In this document: positions 50,316-58,900 of the stretch, piece after piece
Numbering within the stretch: position 1 is the stretch's first letter
Layout: every line of letters starts with the position of its first letter
Assembly: GCF_001741865.1 (NCBI RefSeq)
Contig: NZ_CP017147.1
Span: 5,881,001-5,945,000 of the forward strand
DNA length: 64,000 nt
Reading direction: 5' to 3'
Source: Bosea vaviloviae
GTDB lineage: Bacteria; Pseudomonadota; Alphaproteobacteria; Rhizobiales; Beijerinckiaceae
Position numbers and translations under genes: made by a program
The notes under the pieces: model-generated
Databases searched by the model: none
The model's input: the letters and a program-made list of their open reading frames with translations, nothing else
Told to the model about the DNA's origin: nothing

Positions 50316-51500
50316 ATGCACGACCTGACCCGCTGCGTTCACCATCCCGCCGTCTCCGACGAGGGCTATGCCAGCCTCGCGGTCGCGACGCACCGCGCCT
50401 CGACCATCGTCTATCCCGATGCGGCAAGCTTCGCCGCCCGCAAATATCGCGGCTTCGACGGCTATACCTATGGCCTGCACGGCACACCGACGACGCGTAC
50501 GCTGGAAGCGCAACTCTCCGCGCTCCATGGCGGCGTACGCACGGTTCTGGTTCCCTCCGGCCAGGCCGCCGTCACCATCGTGATGCTCTCGATGCTGCTG
50601 CCGGGCGACAAGGTGTTGATCCCGGACCATGTCTATCCGCCCGTCCGCAGTTTCTGCGAGGAGTACCTCAAGCCGCGCGGCATCGATTACGGCGTCTACG
50701 ACCCGCTGATCGGCGCCGGCATCGCCGACCTCATCGACGACAGGACCAAGCTCGTCTGGGTCGAGTCGCCGGGCTCGGGCACCATGGAGGTGCAGGATGT
50801 GCCCGCCATCGCGAAGGCGGCCAAGGCCAAGGGCGCGCTCGTCGGCTGCGACAACACCTGGGCGACCCCGCTCCTGTTCAAACCGCTGGCGCATGGTGCC
50901 GATTTCGCCTGCGAAGCGCTGACCAAATATGTCGGCGGCCATTCCGACCTGCTGCTCGGCTCGGTCACGGTCACCGACTTGGCGCTACGGCAGAAGCTCA
51001 AGGAGACCTTGCGCGGGCTCGGCGTCGGCGTCTCGCCCGACGAATGCGCGCTGGCGCTTCGCGGTATCGAGACCATGGGTCTGCGCGTCGCCCATATGGG
51101 TCGCGTCTCCGAGGATTTCGCCCGGCGCCTGACGCATTCTCCGGCGGTCGAGACCGTGCTGCATCCGGCGCTGCCGTCCTGCCACGGCCATGAATTCTGG
51201 AAGCGCGACATGGGCCGCTCCTCCGGTGTCTTCAGCGTGGTGCTCAAGCCGGTCGCCGAGGCGGAACTCGAAGCCGCGCTGACAGCGCTCAAGGTCTTCG
51301 CGATCGGCGCTTCCTGGGGCGGTACGCGCAGCCTGATCGCGCCGATGGCGGTGAAGGGCGACCGCACGGTCGAGCCCTGGACGCATCCGGGCACGGTCCT
51401 GCGCATCAGCATCGGGCTGGAGGATCCCGACGACCTCTGGAACGACCTCGACGCCCTGCTCGTCGCGCTCGAACGCCCGGCGGCCGCCAAGGTCGCCTAA
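50316..51500 (+). CDS. metC: Cystathionine beta-lyase-like PLP enzyme
   Basis: A 394-residue Cys/Met-metabolism PLP enzyme (fold type I) that cleaves C-S bonds of cysteine conjugates, giving a thiol, pyruvate and ammonia. PLP lysine is near 204 in LTKYVGGHSDLLLG. SGQAAVTIVMLSMLLPGDKV and VESPGSGTMEVQDV, the proteobacterial MetC form, are present, as is FAIGASWGGTRSLIAP near the C-terminus. AGAGG precedes ATG 50316. Its place after an uptake system and deacylase suggests catabolism of a substituted cysteine more than methionine synthesis. Confidence 0.88.
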   Translation: MHDLTRCVHHPAVSDEGYASLAVATHRASTIVYPDAASFAARKYRGFDGYTYGLHGTPTTRTLEAQLSALHGGVRTVLVPSGQAAVTIVMLSMLLPGDKVLIPDHVYPPVRSFCEEYLKPRGIDYGVYDPLIGAGIADLIDDRTKLVWVESPGSGTMEVQDVPAIAKAAKAKGALVGCDNTWATPLLFKPLAHGADFACEALTKYVGGHSDLLLGSVTVTDLALRQKLKETLRGLGVGVSPDECALALRGIETMGLRVAHMGRVSEDFARRLTHSPAVETVLHPALPSCHGHEFWKRDMGRSSGVFSVVLKPVAEAELEAALTALKVFAIGASWGGTRSLIAPMAVKGDRTVEPWTHPGTVLRISIGLEDPDDLWNDLDALLVALERPAAAKVA

Positions 51501-51609
51501 GCCAAGCTCGCCTGAGCCATAACCATCTCCGGGAGAGGAACGAACGCGGCGGCAACGCACCACCGCGCAGGGAGAGCTTTGTCCAAAATCAACAAAAAGG
51601 GGATCTGGA

Positions 51610-52632
51610 ATGAAACGCATACTGCTCCGCCTGACGACAGCGGCCATGCTCACGGCGAGCCTTGCCATGCCCGCCATCGCAGCCGACACGCTGAAAACCA
51701 TCCGCGAGCGCGGCAAGATCATCTGCGGCACGAGCCCCGGCGTCGCCGGCTTCTCGCTGCAGGACGCCAATGGTCGCTGGGAGGGGTTCGACACCGATAT
51801 CTGCCGGGCGCTCGCTGCCGTGATCTTCAACGACCCGGACAAGACGGCCTATGTCCCGCTGACCTCGAAGGACCGGTTGATCGCATTGCAGGCCGGCGAG
51901 GTCGACGTGCTGCCGCGCACCACGACCTGGACCCTGTCGCGAAACGCCAGCCAGGGCGTCACCTTCACCGGCGTGAACTATTATGACGGTCAGGGCTTCA
52001 TGGTGACAAAGAAGCTCGGCGTGACCTCTGCGAGCCAGCTCGGCGGCGCCTCGATCTGCGTGGCGCAGGGCACGACGAGCGAGCTCAACCTCGCCGATTA
52101 TTTCCGCAAGCTCGGCCAGAAATACGAGCCCACCGCCTTCGCCACCTCCGAGGAAGCCTTGCGCGCCTATGAGGCTGGACGCTGCGACGCCTACACCACC
52201 GACATCTCGGCGCTCTCGGCCAACATGCTGAAATTCCGCGTGCCGGAAGAGCATGTCGTGCTGCCGGAGGTGATCTCGAAGGAGCCGCTCGGCCCCTGGG
52301 TCCGCAGCGGCGACGAGGTCTGGTTCAACCTCGTGCGCTGGACGCTGTTCGCGCTGATCAACGCCGAGGAACTCGGCATCACCAAGGCCAATATCGCCGA
52401 GATGGCAAAGTCGACCAATCCCGAGATCAAGCGCTTCCTCGGGCAGGACGGCAAATTCGGCGAGGCGATGGGCGTGACCAATGACTGGGTCGTGCGCATC
52501 ATCTCGGCCGTCGGCAATTACGGCGAGAGCTTCGAGCGCCATCTCGGCCAGAAATCCCGCATGCGCCTCGCTCGCGGCCCCAACGCGCTGTGGACGCAGG
52601 GCGGCCTGCAATACAGCCCGCCCTTCCGGTGA
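51610..52632 (+). CDS. General L-amino acid binding protein, AapJ/BztA-like
   Basis: A 340-residue periplasmic receptor. Signal sequence MKRILLRLTTAAMLTASLAM is cleaved after AIAA. Family-typical segments are TIRERGKIICGTSPGVAGFS, FDTDICRALAAVIFND, LTSKDRLIALQAGEVDVLPR and VWFNLVRWTLFALINAEELG. Its usual partners AapQ, AapM and AapP are absent, so it is an orphan that may use permeases encoded elsewhere. AGGGGATCTGGA precedes the ATG. Converges on the gamma-glutamyltranspeptidase gene. Confidence 0.9.
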   Translation: MKRILLRLTTAAMLTASLAMPAIAADTLKTIRERGKIICGTSPGVAGFSLQDANGRWEGFDTDICRALAAVIFNDPDKTAYVPLTSKDRLIALQAGEVDVLPRTTTWTLSRNASQGVTFTGVNYYDGQGFMVTKKLGVTSASQLGGASICVAQGTTSELNLADYFRKLGQKYEPTAFATSEEALRAYEAGRCDAYTTDISALSANMLKFRVPEEHVVLPEVISKEPLGPWVRSGDEVWFNLVRWTLFALINAEELGITKANIAEMAKSTNPEIKRFLGQDGKFGEAMGVTNDWVVRIISAVGNYGESFERHLGQKSRMRLARGPNALWTQGGLQYSPPFR

Positions 52633-52677
52633 AGGCCCCGAGCAGCGTGCCGATCGCGACTGCCTTCGTGCTGCAGA

Positions 52678-54294
52678 TCAGGCCACCGGCACCGAGATCG
52701 CCATGCCGTCGCGCTGCGGATCGGCGCCGCCCGAGCAACGCCCGTCATCGATCCTGATGCCGTGCAGGGCCGCGAAGGGATAGCTCTGGGCCGAGCGCTT
52801 GATGTCGTAGCCCATCGCGCTCAATTCGGCGCTGACGCTGCGGCGGATGCGGTTCGAGATGTCGATCGAATTCGAGACCGCGACGATGCGCGGCGCGGCG
52901 ACCGCCTCCAGCATCGACATGCCGAAATCGACGACGTTCATGATGCCTTGCGCCATGGCGGGCGCGATATAGCTGCCGCCGGGCGCACCCATCACGATGA
53001 AGGGCTTGTCGTCCTTGAAGACGATGGTCGGCGCGGCCGAGGAGGAGCGGCGCTTGCCCGGTGCGATCGACCCCGCGCGACCGGGGCGCGGATCGAAACG
53101 GCTCATCGTGCCGTTATAGATGAAGCCCAGGCCCGGCGTGATCGCACCCGACGGGCTGCCCAGCGTATGCGTCAGTGCGACCGCGTTGCCCTGGCTGTCG
53201 ACCACCGAGATATGCGTGGTCTCGCGCGAGGAGGAGCGCTCCAGCCGCTTCACATCGGCGCGCTCGCCGCGGCGGATGCTGTCGGCATGGGCGGCAGCAT
53301 GCTCCTTCGAGATCAATCGCTCGACCGGCACGTCGACATAAGCCGGATCGCCCATATGCTGGTCCTTGTCGATGGTCATGCGCTTCATCGCCTCGGCCAG
53401 CAGCCGGACATGCTCCGTGCCGCCATGGCTCAGCCCGCCGATTTCGAAATTCTCCAGCATGTTGAGGATCTGCAGCATCAGCATGCCGCTCGCCGGCGGC
53501 GGACTGGTCGAGATCCGGTGACCGCGATAGGAGCCCCAGATCGGCTCGGCGACCGAAAGTTCATAGGCCGCCAGATCCTGGCGCGAGATCAGGCCGCCAT
53601 GTGCCGCGAAGTCGGCGGCGATCTCCTCGGCGAGCTCGCCCTTGTAGAACAGCTCCGCCCCGCCCTTGGCGAGACGTTCGAGCGTGTTGGCCATGTCCGG
53701 ATTGGCGAGCAGATCGCCGACGCGCTTCAGGCTGCCATCCGGCCGGAAATACAAGCTCTTGCCGGTCTCGCTGTAGCGCAGCTTGTCGGCGGTGTTGACC
53801 TGGCCCGAGCCTTTCTGATCCTGCGACCAGAACCAGTGCATATGCGGGCGCACCAGCACCCCGCTCCTCGCCTGCGCGATTGCAGGCGCGATCACGTCGG
53901 CCCAATCCATCGTGCCGAAGCGCGAGAGCGCGTAGTCATAGCCCTTGACGCTGCCCGGCGTGCAGACGGCGAGATGGCCGAACTCGCTGATGCCGCCCTC
54001 GAGCAGGAAGGCGAAGCCGTCGCGCGACTGGCCGAGCAATTTGTCGACCCACATATCGGGCGTCGCCGAGAGCGAGGCTTTTGCGTAGAACTCGACGATC
54101 TGGTGGACGCCGCGGCCGGGCATGTAGAGCTGCATCGAGCCGAAGCCGCCGATGCCCGACATCAGCGGATCGACCACGCCCTGCATGAAGGCGCAGGCGA
54201 TGGCGGCATCGACCGCATTGCCGCCGCGCTCCAGCACGGCTGCGCCGGCTTCGGCGGCCTCGGGCTGCGGACAGACGATCATTCCGTTTTTCAT
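52678..54294 (-). CDS. ggt: Gamma-glutamyltranspeptidase family Ntn-hydrolase
   Basis: A 538-residue GGT-fold proenzyme. The self-cleavage and catalytic threonine is expected at 359 in RETTHISVVDSQGNAVALTH. Other conserved parts are GGNAVDAAIACAFMQGVVDP, MSGIGGFGSMQLYMPG, TSPPPASGMLMLQILNML and the C-terminal GAPGGSYIAPAMAQGIMNVV. No signal peptide is seen from the start at 54294 (MKNGMIVCPQ), so it may be cytoplasmic, unlike classic GGT. Related members act as cephalosporin or glutaryl acylases. Last gene of the peptide-transport operon. Confidence 0.88.
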   Translation of the reverse strand: MKNGMIVCPQPEAAEAGAAVLERGGNAVDAAIACAFMQGVVDPLMSGIGGFGSMQLYMPGRGVHQIVEFYAKASLSATPDMWVDKLLGQSRDGFAFLLEGGISEFGHLAVCTPGSVKGYDYALSRFGTMDWADVIAPAIAQARSGVLVRPHMHWFWSQDQKGSGQVNTADKLRYSETGKSLYFRPDGSLKRVGDLLANPDMANTLERLAKGGAELFYKGELAEEIAADFAAHGGLISRQDLAAYELSVAEPIWGSYRGHRISTSPPPASGMLMLQILNMLENFEIGGLSHGGTEHVRLLAEAMKRMTIDKDQHMGDPAYVDVPVERLISKEHAAAHADSIRRGERADVKRLERSSSRETTHISVVDSQGNAVALTHTLGSPSGAITPGLGFIYNGTMSRFDPRPGRAGSIAPGKRRSSSAAPTIVFKDDKPFIVMGAPGGSYIAPAMAQGIMNVVDFGMSMLEAVAAPRIVAVSNSIDISNRIRRSVSAELSAMGYDIKRSAQSYPFAALHGIRIDDGRCSGGADPQRDGMAISVPVA

Positions 54295-54361
54295 CAGGGC
54301 GTCTCGTCGGTTGGGGATTTCCAAGATGCGGTTCGGTCGGTGCGCTCGCCATGCGCCGGGG

Positions 54362-55387
54362 TCAGGCCCTGAGGGAGAGGCGCAGAATCCCGCCATCGGT
54401 CTCCAGGCGGCAGCCCAGTTCGGCGGATGCGGCGGTCAGCCGGTCGCGCGCCTGCGGCAGGTCGTCGACGGCCCGGACGACCGTCTGATTGTCAGCGTTG
54501 CGCTCGACGAAGGCGATCTCGATCGAGCCTATCACGCCGTCTGCGATCGAGGCGCGCAGGAACATGCCGACCCAGTCGGCATGCAGCACGCGGTCATGCG
54601 CGAACTGGAAAGAGAAATTTCCGCAGCCATAGACGATCGGCCGGCCGGCATGGAGTTCGATCGGCAGGATCATGTGCGGCCCATGGCCGAAGACGAGATC
54701 GGCACCGGCATCGATCGCCGCATGGGCGAATTCGCGTTGATAATTCAGGATTTCGGCGCGGTAGCCCCAATGAAACGAGGCGACGACGATGTCGGCCCGT
54801 TCGCGCAGGCTCGCGATCGCCCCGGCGCATTCCGCCAGGGAGCCCGGATCGGCCCAAGTCACGACCTCGGGTGGGACGCCGGGCCGGGTCCGCGCCGCCT
54901 GCTGTTCGAGCTTGGGCCGATAGGCGGTATGGGCCTTGATAACCGCGACGCCGACCTGGCCTGGCCCGGCCTCATGCGTATCGGGCCAATAGATCGCCGT
55001 GCGTTGCAGAATGCCGTATCTCAGCCCGTGGCGTTCGATGATGAGAGGCTCGCGGGCGGCGTCGTCAAGGCCCGCGCCCACCGTGGCGATGCCCGCCCGG
55101 CCGAGCGCCGCGAGCGAGGAGGCGATCGCCTCCTGGCCGATATTGACGTTGTTGGCCATGCCGACAGCATGCAGCCCCGCCGCCTTCAGCACAGCGGCAA
55201 AGCGGGTTGGAACGTAGAAGCCGCGTTGCTCGGTGGCGGTCGCGGCATCGTCGAACAGGCAGCATTCGAGGTTGGCGAACACCATGCTCGCACCCGCCAG
55301 CTTGGGTGCGACGTGCTCGAAGACCAGGCTCGGATCGCCGACACCCTTCAGGTTGATGTCGCCCAGCAGGTACAAGGCGCGGGTCAT
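54362..55387 (-). CDS. CapA/PgsA-type metallophosphatase-fold protein
   Basis: A 341-residue protein of the CapA family, associated in Bacillus with poly-gamma-glutamate. ALYLLGDINLKG at the N-terminus, FANLECCL, HWGYRAEILNYQREFAHAAI, GADLVFGHGPHMILPIELHA and VYGCGNFSFQFAH match the family. The usual NNH of the family reads ANNVNIGQ, with the His replaced. No TM helix or signal is evident, so it is probably cytoplasmic. Starts 6 nt after the ATPase stop. Confidence 0.83.
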   Translation of the reverse strand: MTRALYLLGDINLKGVGDPSLVFEHVAPKLAGASMVFANLECCLFDDAATATEQRGFYVPTRFAAVLKAAGLHAVGMANNVNIGQEAIASSLAALGRAGIATVGAGLDDAAREPLIIERHGLRYGILQRTAIYWPDTHEAGPGQVGVAVIKAHTAYRPKLEQQAARTRPGVPPEVVTWADPGSLAECAGAIASLRERADIVVASFHWGYRAEILNYQREFAHAAIDAGADLVFGHGPHMILPIELHAGRPIVYGCGNFSFQFAHDRVLHADWVGMFLRASIADGVIGSIEIAFVERNADNQTVVRAVDDLPQARDRLTAASAELGCRLETDGGILRLSLRA

Positions 55388-55393
55388 CGCAGC

Positions 55394-57109
55394 TCAGCTC
55401 AGCGGCGTATGTGCGGTTTCGTTTTCCGCGAGGCGCCAGAACAGCCTCACCCCGCCATCCCCGCTGCTTTCCAGCCCCGGCACGGCGGAGAGCAGCTTGC
55501 GGGTATAGGCGTGCTTGGGATCGTCGAAGATCTGGTCGCGCGAGCCCTCCTCGACGATGCGACCCTCCTGCATGACCACGACACGGTCGGCGACCTGCTC
55601 GACCACGCCGAGATCATGGCTGATGAACAGGCAGGAGAAGCCGTGCTTGCGCTGCAATTCCGCGAAGAGCTCGAGCACCTGGGCGCGCACGGTGACGTCG
55701 AGCGCCGAGACCGGCTCGTCGGCGATGACGAAGCTCGGCCGGCGCACCACGGCGCGCGCGATCGCGACGCGCTGGCGCTGGCCGCCGGAGAGCTCATGCG
55801 GAAAGCGCTCGGCGAACCCGTTGCCGAGGCCGACCTCGGCCAGCACCTCGGCGACGCGCGCCTTCTTCTCGGCAGCCCCCATGCCCGGCACCAATCGCAG
55901 CGGCTCGGTGACGAGTTCGCCGATGGACATGCGCGGATCGAGCGAGGAATAGGGATCCTGGAACACCATCTGGCAGTTCAGCCGGTAATCCCAGTAAGCG
56001 ACCTCGCTCTTGAAGATCGGCTTGCCGTTGAACAGGATCTCGCCGCCGCTCGATTTGACCAGGCCGGCGATGGACTGGCCGAGCGTGGTCTTGCCCGAGC
56101 CGGAGCCGCCGACCACCGCGACGACCTCGCCCGGCTGCACCGCAAGAGAGATACCGTGCAGCGCGCGCTTGGGCGCCGATTTGCGGAAGAAGCGCTGTCG
56201 GCCGGGATAATCGACGACGAGGTCGCGGACCGCGACGATCGGCGTCTTCGCCTCTGGAAGCTCGCGGGCCTGGCCGCGCAGCGGCATCGCGGCCAGCAGC
56301 TTGCGGGTATAGGGGTGCTGCGGCCGCGCCAGGATGTCGTCGGCCGCGCCCTGCTCGACGACGTCGCCCTGGTTCATCACGACGATACGACTGCAATAGC
56401 GCGCGACCATGCCGAGATCATGCGAGATCAGCAGAACAGCGGTGCCGTTCTCCTTGGTCAGGTCGACCATCAGCTCCATGACGTCACGCTGGACGACCGC
56501 GTCGAGCGCGGTCGTCGGCTCGTCGGCAAGCAGCAAGGCGGGCTTCAGCAGCATCACCGAGGCCAGCATGATGCGCTGGCGCATGCCGCCGGAGAACTGG
56601 TGGGGGAAGGCGTGGAGCGCGCCTTCGGGATCGGAGAGGCCGACGCGCCGGAGCATGTCGAGGATCAGCGCCCGCCGGCCGGCGGCGTCGAGATCGCGGT
56701 GCAGCGCAAGGCCTTCCTCGAGTTGCCGGCCGATCATCATCGACGGATTGAGCGAGGTCATCGGCTCCTGGAAGACCATGCCGACCTTGGAGCCGCGCAC
56801 GGCGCGCAGGCGCTTTGGCGCCATCGTCGTGATCTCGTCGCCGTCGAACAGGATCGAACCGGAAACGAGTTTCACCGCCGGCGGGACGAAGCCCATGATG
56901 GCGCGCGCGGCCAAGGTCTTGCCTGAACCGGATTCCCCGACGATGCCGACGATCTCGCCCGGCGAGACCGAGAAGCCGACATCGTTGACGACGGTCTTGC
57001 CGGACGCGCCGATCCTGAGCGTGAGATTGGACACTGCGAGCAAGGGCTTGGCGAGCAGAGGCTTGCTCCCGGGCACGAACCTGCTCGGCGACTGTTTTCC
57101 AGTGCTCAT
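55394..57109 (-). CDS. Oligopeptide ABC transporter ATPase, two nucleotide-binding domains fused (DppD-DppF type)
   Basis: A 571-residue ATPase carrying two complete NBDs. NBD1 has Walker A GESGSGKT, signature FSGGMRQRIMLASVML and LLADEPTTALD. NBD2 has GGSGSGKT, LSGGQRQRVAIARAVV and VIADEPVSALDVTV. Each is followed by the oligopeptide-type extension (HPYTRKLLAAMP and HAYTRKLLSAVPG). The ATG overlaps the stop of the DppC-like gene by 4 nt. It couples to the DppB/DppC-like permeases of the same operon. Confidence 0.94.
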   Translation of the reverse strand: MSTGKQSPSRFVPGSKPLLAKPLLAVSNLTLRIGASGKTVVNDVGFSVSPGEIVGIVGESGSGKTLAARAIMGFVPPAVKLVSGSILFDGDEITTMAPKRLRAVRGSKVGMVFQEPMTSLNPSMMIGRQLEEGLALHRDLDAAGRRALILDMLRRVGLSDPEGALHAFPHQFSGGMRQRIMLASVMLLKPALLLADEPTTALDAVVQRDVMELMVDLTKENGTAVLLISHDLGMVARYCSRIVVMNQGDVVEQGAADDILARPQHPYTRKLLAAMPLRGQARELPEAKTPIVAVRDLVVDYPGRQRFFRKSAPKRALHGISLAVQPGEVVAVVGGSGSGKTTLGQSIAGLVKSSGGEILFNGKPIFKSEVAYWDYRLNCQMVFQDPYSSLDPRMSIGELVTEPLRLVPGMGAAEKKARVAEVLAEVGLGNGFAERFPHELSGGQRQRVAIARAVVRRPSFVIADEPVSALDVTVRAQVLELFAELQRKHGFSCLFISHDLGVVEQVADRVVVMQEGRIVEEGSRDQIFDDPKHAYTRKLLSAVPGLESSGDGGVRLFWRLAENETAHTPLS

Positions 57110-57924
57110 CGCAAACCCCTCATCCGCGGATCGAGCCGGTCGCGCACCGCGTCGCCGAGCAGGTTGATGCCGAGCAGCGTCAGCGAGATGCACAGGCCGG
57201 GAAAGATGCCAAGCCACATCGCCTGGCCGATATAGGGGCGCGCTCCGGCAAGCATGTTGCCCCAGGTCGGAGCCGGCGGCGGCACGCCCAGCCCCAGGAA
57301 GGAGAGCGAGCTCTCGGCCAGCAGCACATAGCCGAACATCGAGGTCGCCAGCACGGTCAAGGGTGCGATGCAGTTCGGCAGGATGTGGCGGGCCATGGTG
57401 TAGCCTTCCGAATTGCCCATCACGCGCGAGGCGGCGATGAACTCCCTCTCGCGCAGCGACAACACCGTGCCGCGCACGATGCGCGCGACCGACGGCGTAT
57501 AGGCGATGCCGAGCGCGACGATGATGCCGTATTTGTTGGCGCCGACGACCGCCAGCAGGCCGAGCGCCAGCAGGATGCCGGGGAAGGCCAGCAACGCATC
57601 GTTGAAGGCCATGATGACCCGGTCGACCCAGCCACGGACATAGCCCGAGAACAGGCCGATCAGCGTGCCGAAGATCACGGCGAGCGCCACCGTCAGCAGG
57701 CTGATCCAGACGCTCGTGGCGGCGCCCGCCATCAGGCGCGAGAGCACATCGCGGCCGAATTCATCAGTACCGAGCCAATGGGCCGCGCTTGGCGCGGCGA
57801 GCTTCTCGCGAAAGGAGAGCTTGAGCGGATCATAGGGCGTCCAGAGCGCGCCGGTGCCGGCGGCGATGAGGAGGCCACCGATGAGGCCGCCCCCGATCAG
57901 CGCATTGAATGCGGGGAGCTTCAT
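57106..57924 (-). CDS. Peptide ABC transporter permease, DppC-like
   Basis: A 272-residue permease. N-terminal helix, the OppC_N extension with HWLGTDEFGRDVLSRLMAGA, a BPD_transp_1 domain with about five helices and the EAA region REREFIAASRVMGNSEGYTM. LAESSLSFLGLGVPPPAPTW is the family hallmark near the C-terminus. Overlaps the genes on both sides by 4 nt. Confidence 0.94.
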   Translation of the reverse strand: MKLPAFNALIGGGLIGGLLIAAGTGALWTPYDPLKLSFREKLAAPSAAHWLGTDEFGRDVLSRLMAGAATSVWISLLTVALAVIFGTLIGLFSGYVRGWVDRVIMAFNDALLAFPGILLALGLLAVVGANKYGIIVALGIAYTPSVARIVRGTVLSLREREFIAASRVMGNSEGYTMARHILPNCIAPLTVLATSMFGYVLLAESSLSFLGLGVPPPAPTWGNMLAGARPYIGQAMWLGIFPGLCISLTLLGINLLGDAVRDRLDPRMRGLR

Positions 57925-58865
57925 TGCGCCGTCACCCTCGGGTCGAAGATCGGATAGCAGAGATCGATCACGAGATTCACCAGCACATAACAGAAGGCGA
58001 CGAAGAGCATGCAGCCCTGGATGACGGGGTAGTCGCGGGCGAAGATCGAATCGACCAGGAGCCGGCCCAGGCCCGGAATGGTGAAGACGGTTTCAACGAC
58101 CGCGATGCCGCCCAGGAGATTGCCGAGCACGAGGCCGATCAGCGTCCAGGTCGGCCCGAAGGCGTTCTTGAAGGCGTGGCGCCAGAGCACCGCGCCTTCC
58201 GAGAGCCCCTTGGCGCGGGCATGGGTGATGTAGTCGAGCCGCAGCACCTCGAGCGTCGAGGCGCGCGCCATGCGCAGGATCACGCCGATCTCATGCAGGA
58301 ACAGCGTCAGGATCGGCATGATCAGATAGATGATGCCGCGCCAGGGATCGTCGCCGATCGAGACATAGCCCACCACCGGCAGCCATTCGAGCTTGAGGCC
58401 GAAGAACAGCAGCAGCAGCAGGCCGAGCCAGAAGGTCGGGATCGAGAGCAGCAGCGTCGCCGCGCCGACGAGGCCTAGGTCGAGCGTCGAATCCTGCCGC
58501 CAGGCTGCGATGACGCCGGCCGGCACCGCGACAAGGCTGGCGAAGAACACCGCGACCAGCACGATCTGGGCGCTGACCCAGAAGCGCGCCAGGATCAGCG
58601 GCAGGATCGGCTCCTGGCTGTTGATCGAGATGCCGAGATCGCCCTTGAGCAGATTGCCGAACCAGATGCCGAACTGCGTGAACAGGCTCTGGTCGAGCCC
58701 GAGCCGGGCCCGCAGGTCGGCGATCGAGGCGGGCGTCGCGAGATCGCCCAGCATCAGCGAGGCCGGATCTCCCGGTATCAGGCGGATCAGGACGAAGACC
58801 GACACCGCCACTATCAGCAGGGTCGGGATCGCCATCATGATCCGGGTCAGTGCAAAACGCAGCAT
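57921..58865 (-). CDS. Peptide ABC transporter permease, DppB-like
   Basis: A 314-residue permease. The first helix RIMMAIPTLLIVAVSVFVLI is followed by IPGDPASLMLGDLATPASIA, the usual DppB periplasmic segment. The EAA region is YITHARAKGLSEGAVLWRHA. The C-terminus has GGIAVVETVFTIPGLGRLLV and FARDYPVIQGCMLF. GGGGAGAG lies upstream of the ATG. Starts 35 nt after the binding-protein gene. Confidence 0.94.
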   Translation of the reverse strand: MLRFALTRIMMAIPTLLIVAVSVFVLIRLIPGDPASLMLGDLATPASIADLRARLGLDQSLFTQFGIWFGNLLKGDLGISINSQEPILPLILARFWVSAQIVLVAVFFASLVAVPAGVIAAWRQDSTLDLGLVGAATLLLSIPTFWLGLLLLLFFGLKLEWLPVVGYVSIGDDPWRGIIYLIMPILTLFLHEIGVILRMARASTLEVLRLDYITHARAKGLSEGAVLWRHAFKNAFGPTWTLIGLVLGNLLGGIAVVETVFTIPGLGRLLVDSIFARDYPVIQGCMLFVAFCYVLVNLVIDLCYPIFDPRVTAQ

Positions 58866-58900
58866 CGGGCTCTCCCCGGTTCAGGATTGTCGGGGATGGC

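Noticed and set aside
54152..56926. 924-codon plus-strand open frame, the longest in the window
   Set aside because: It runs antisense through the GGT, CapA and ATPase genes, whose motifs are intact. Its product is Asp/Arg/His-rich without domains. Long antisense frames are common at this GC content.
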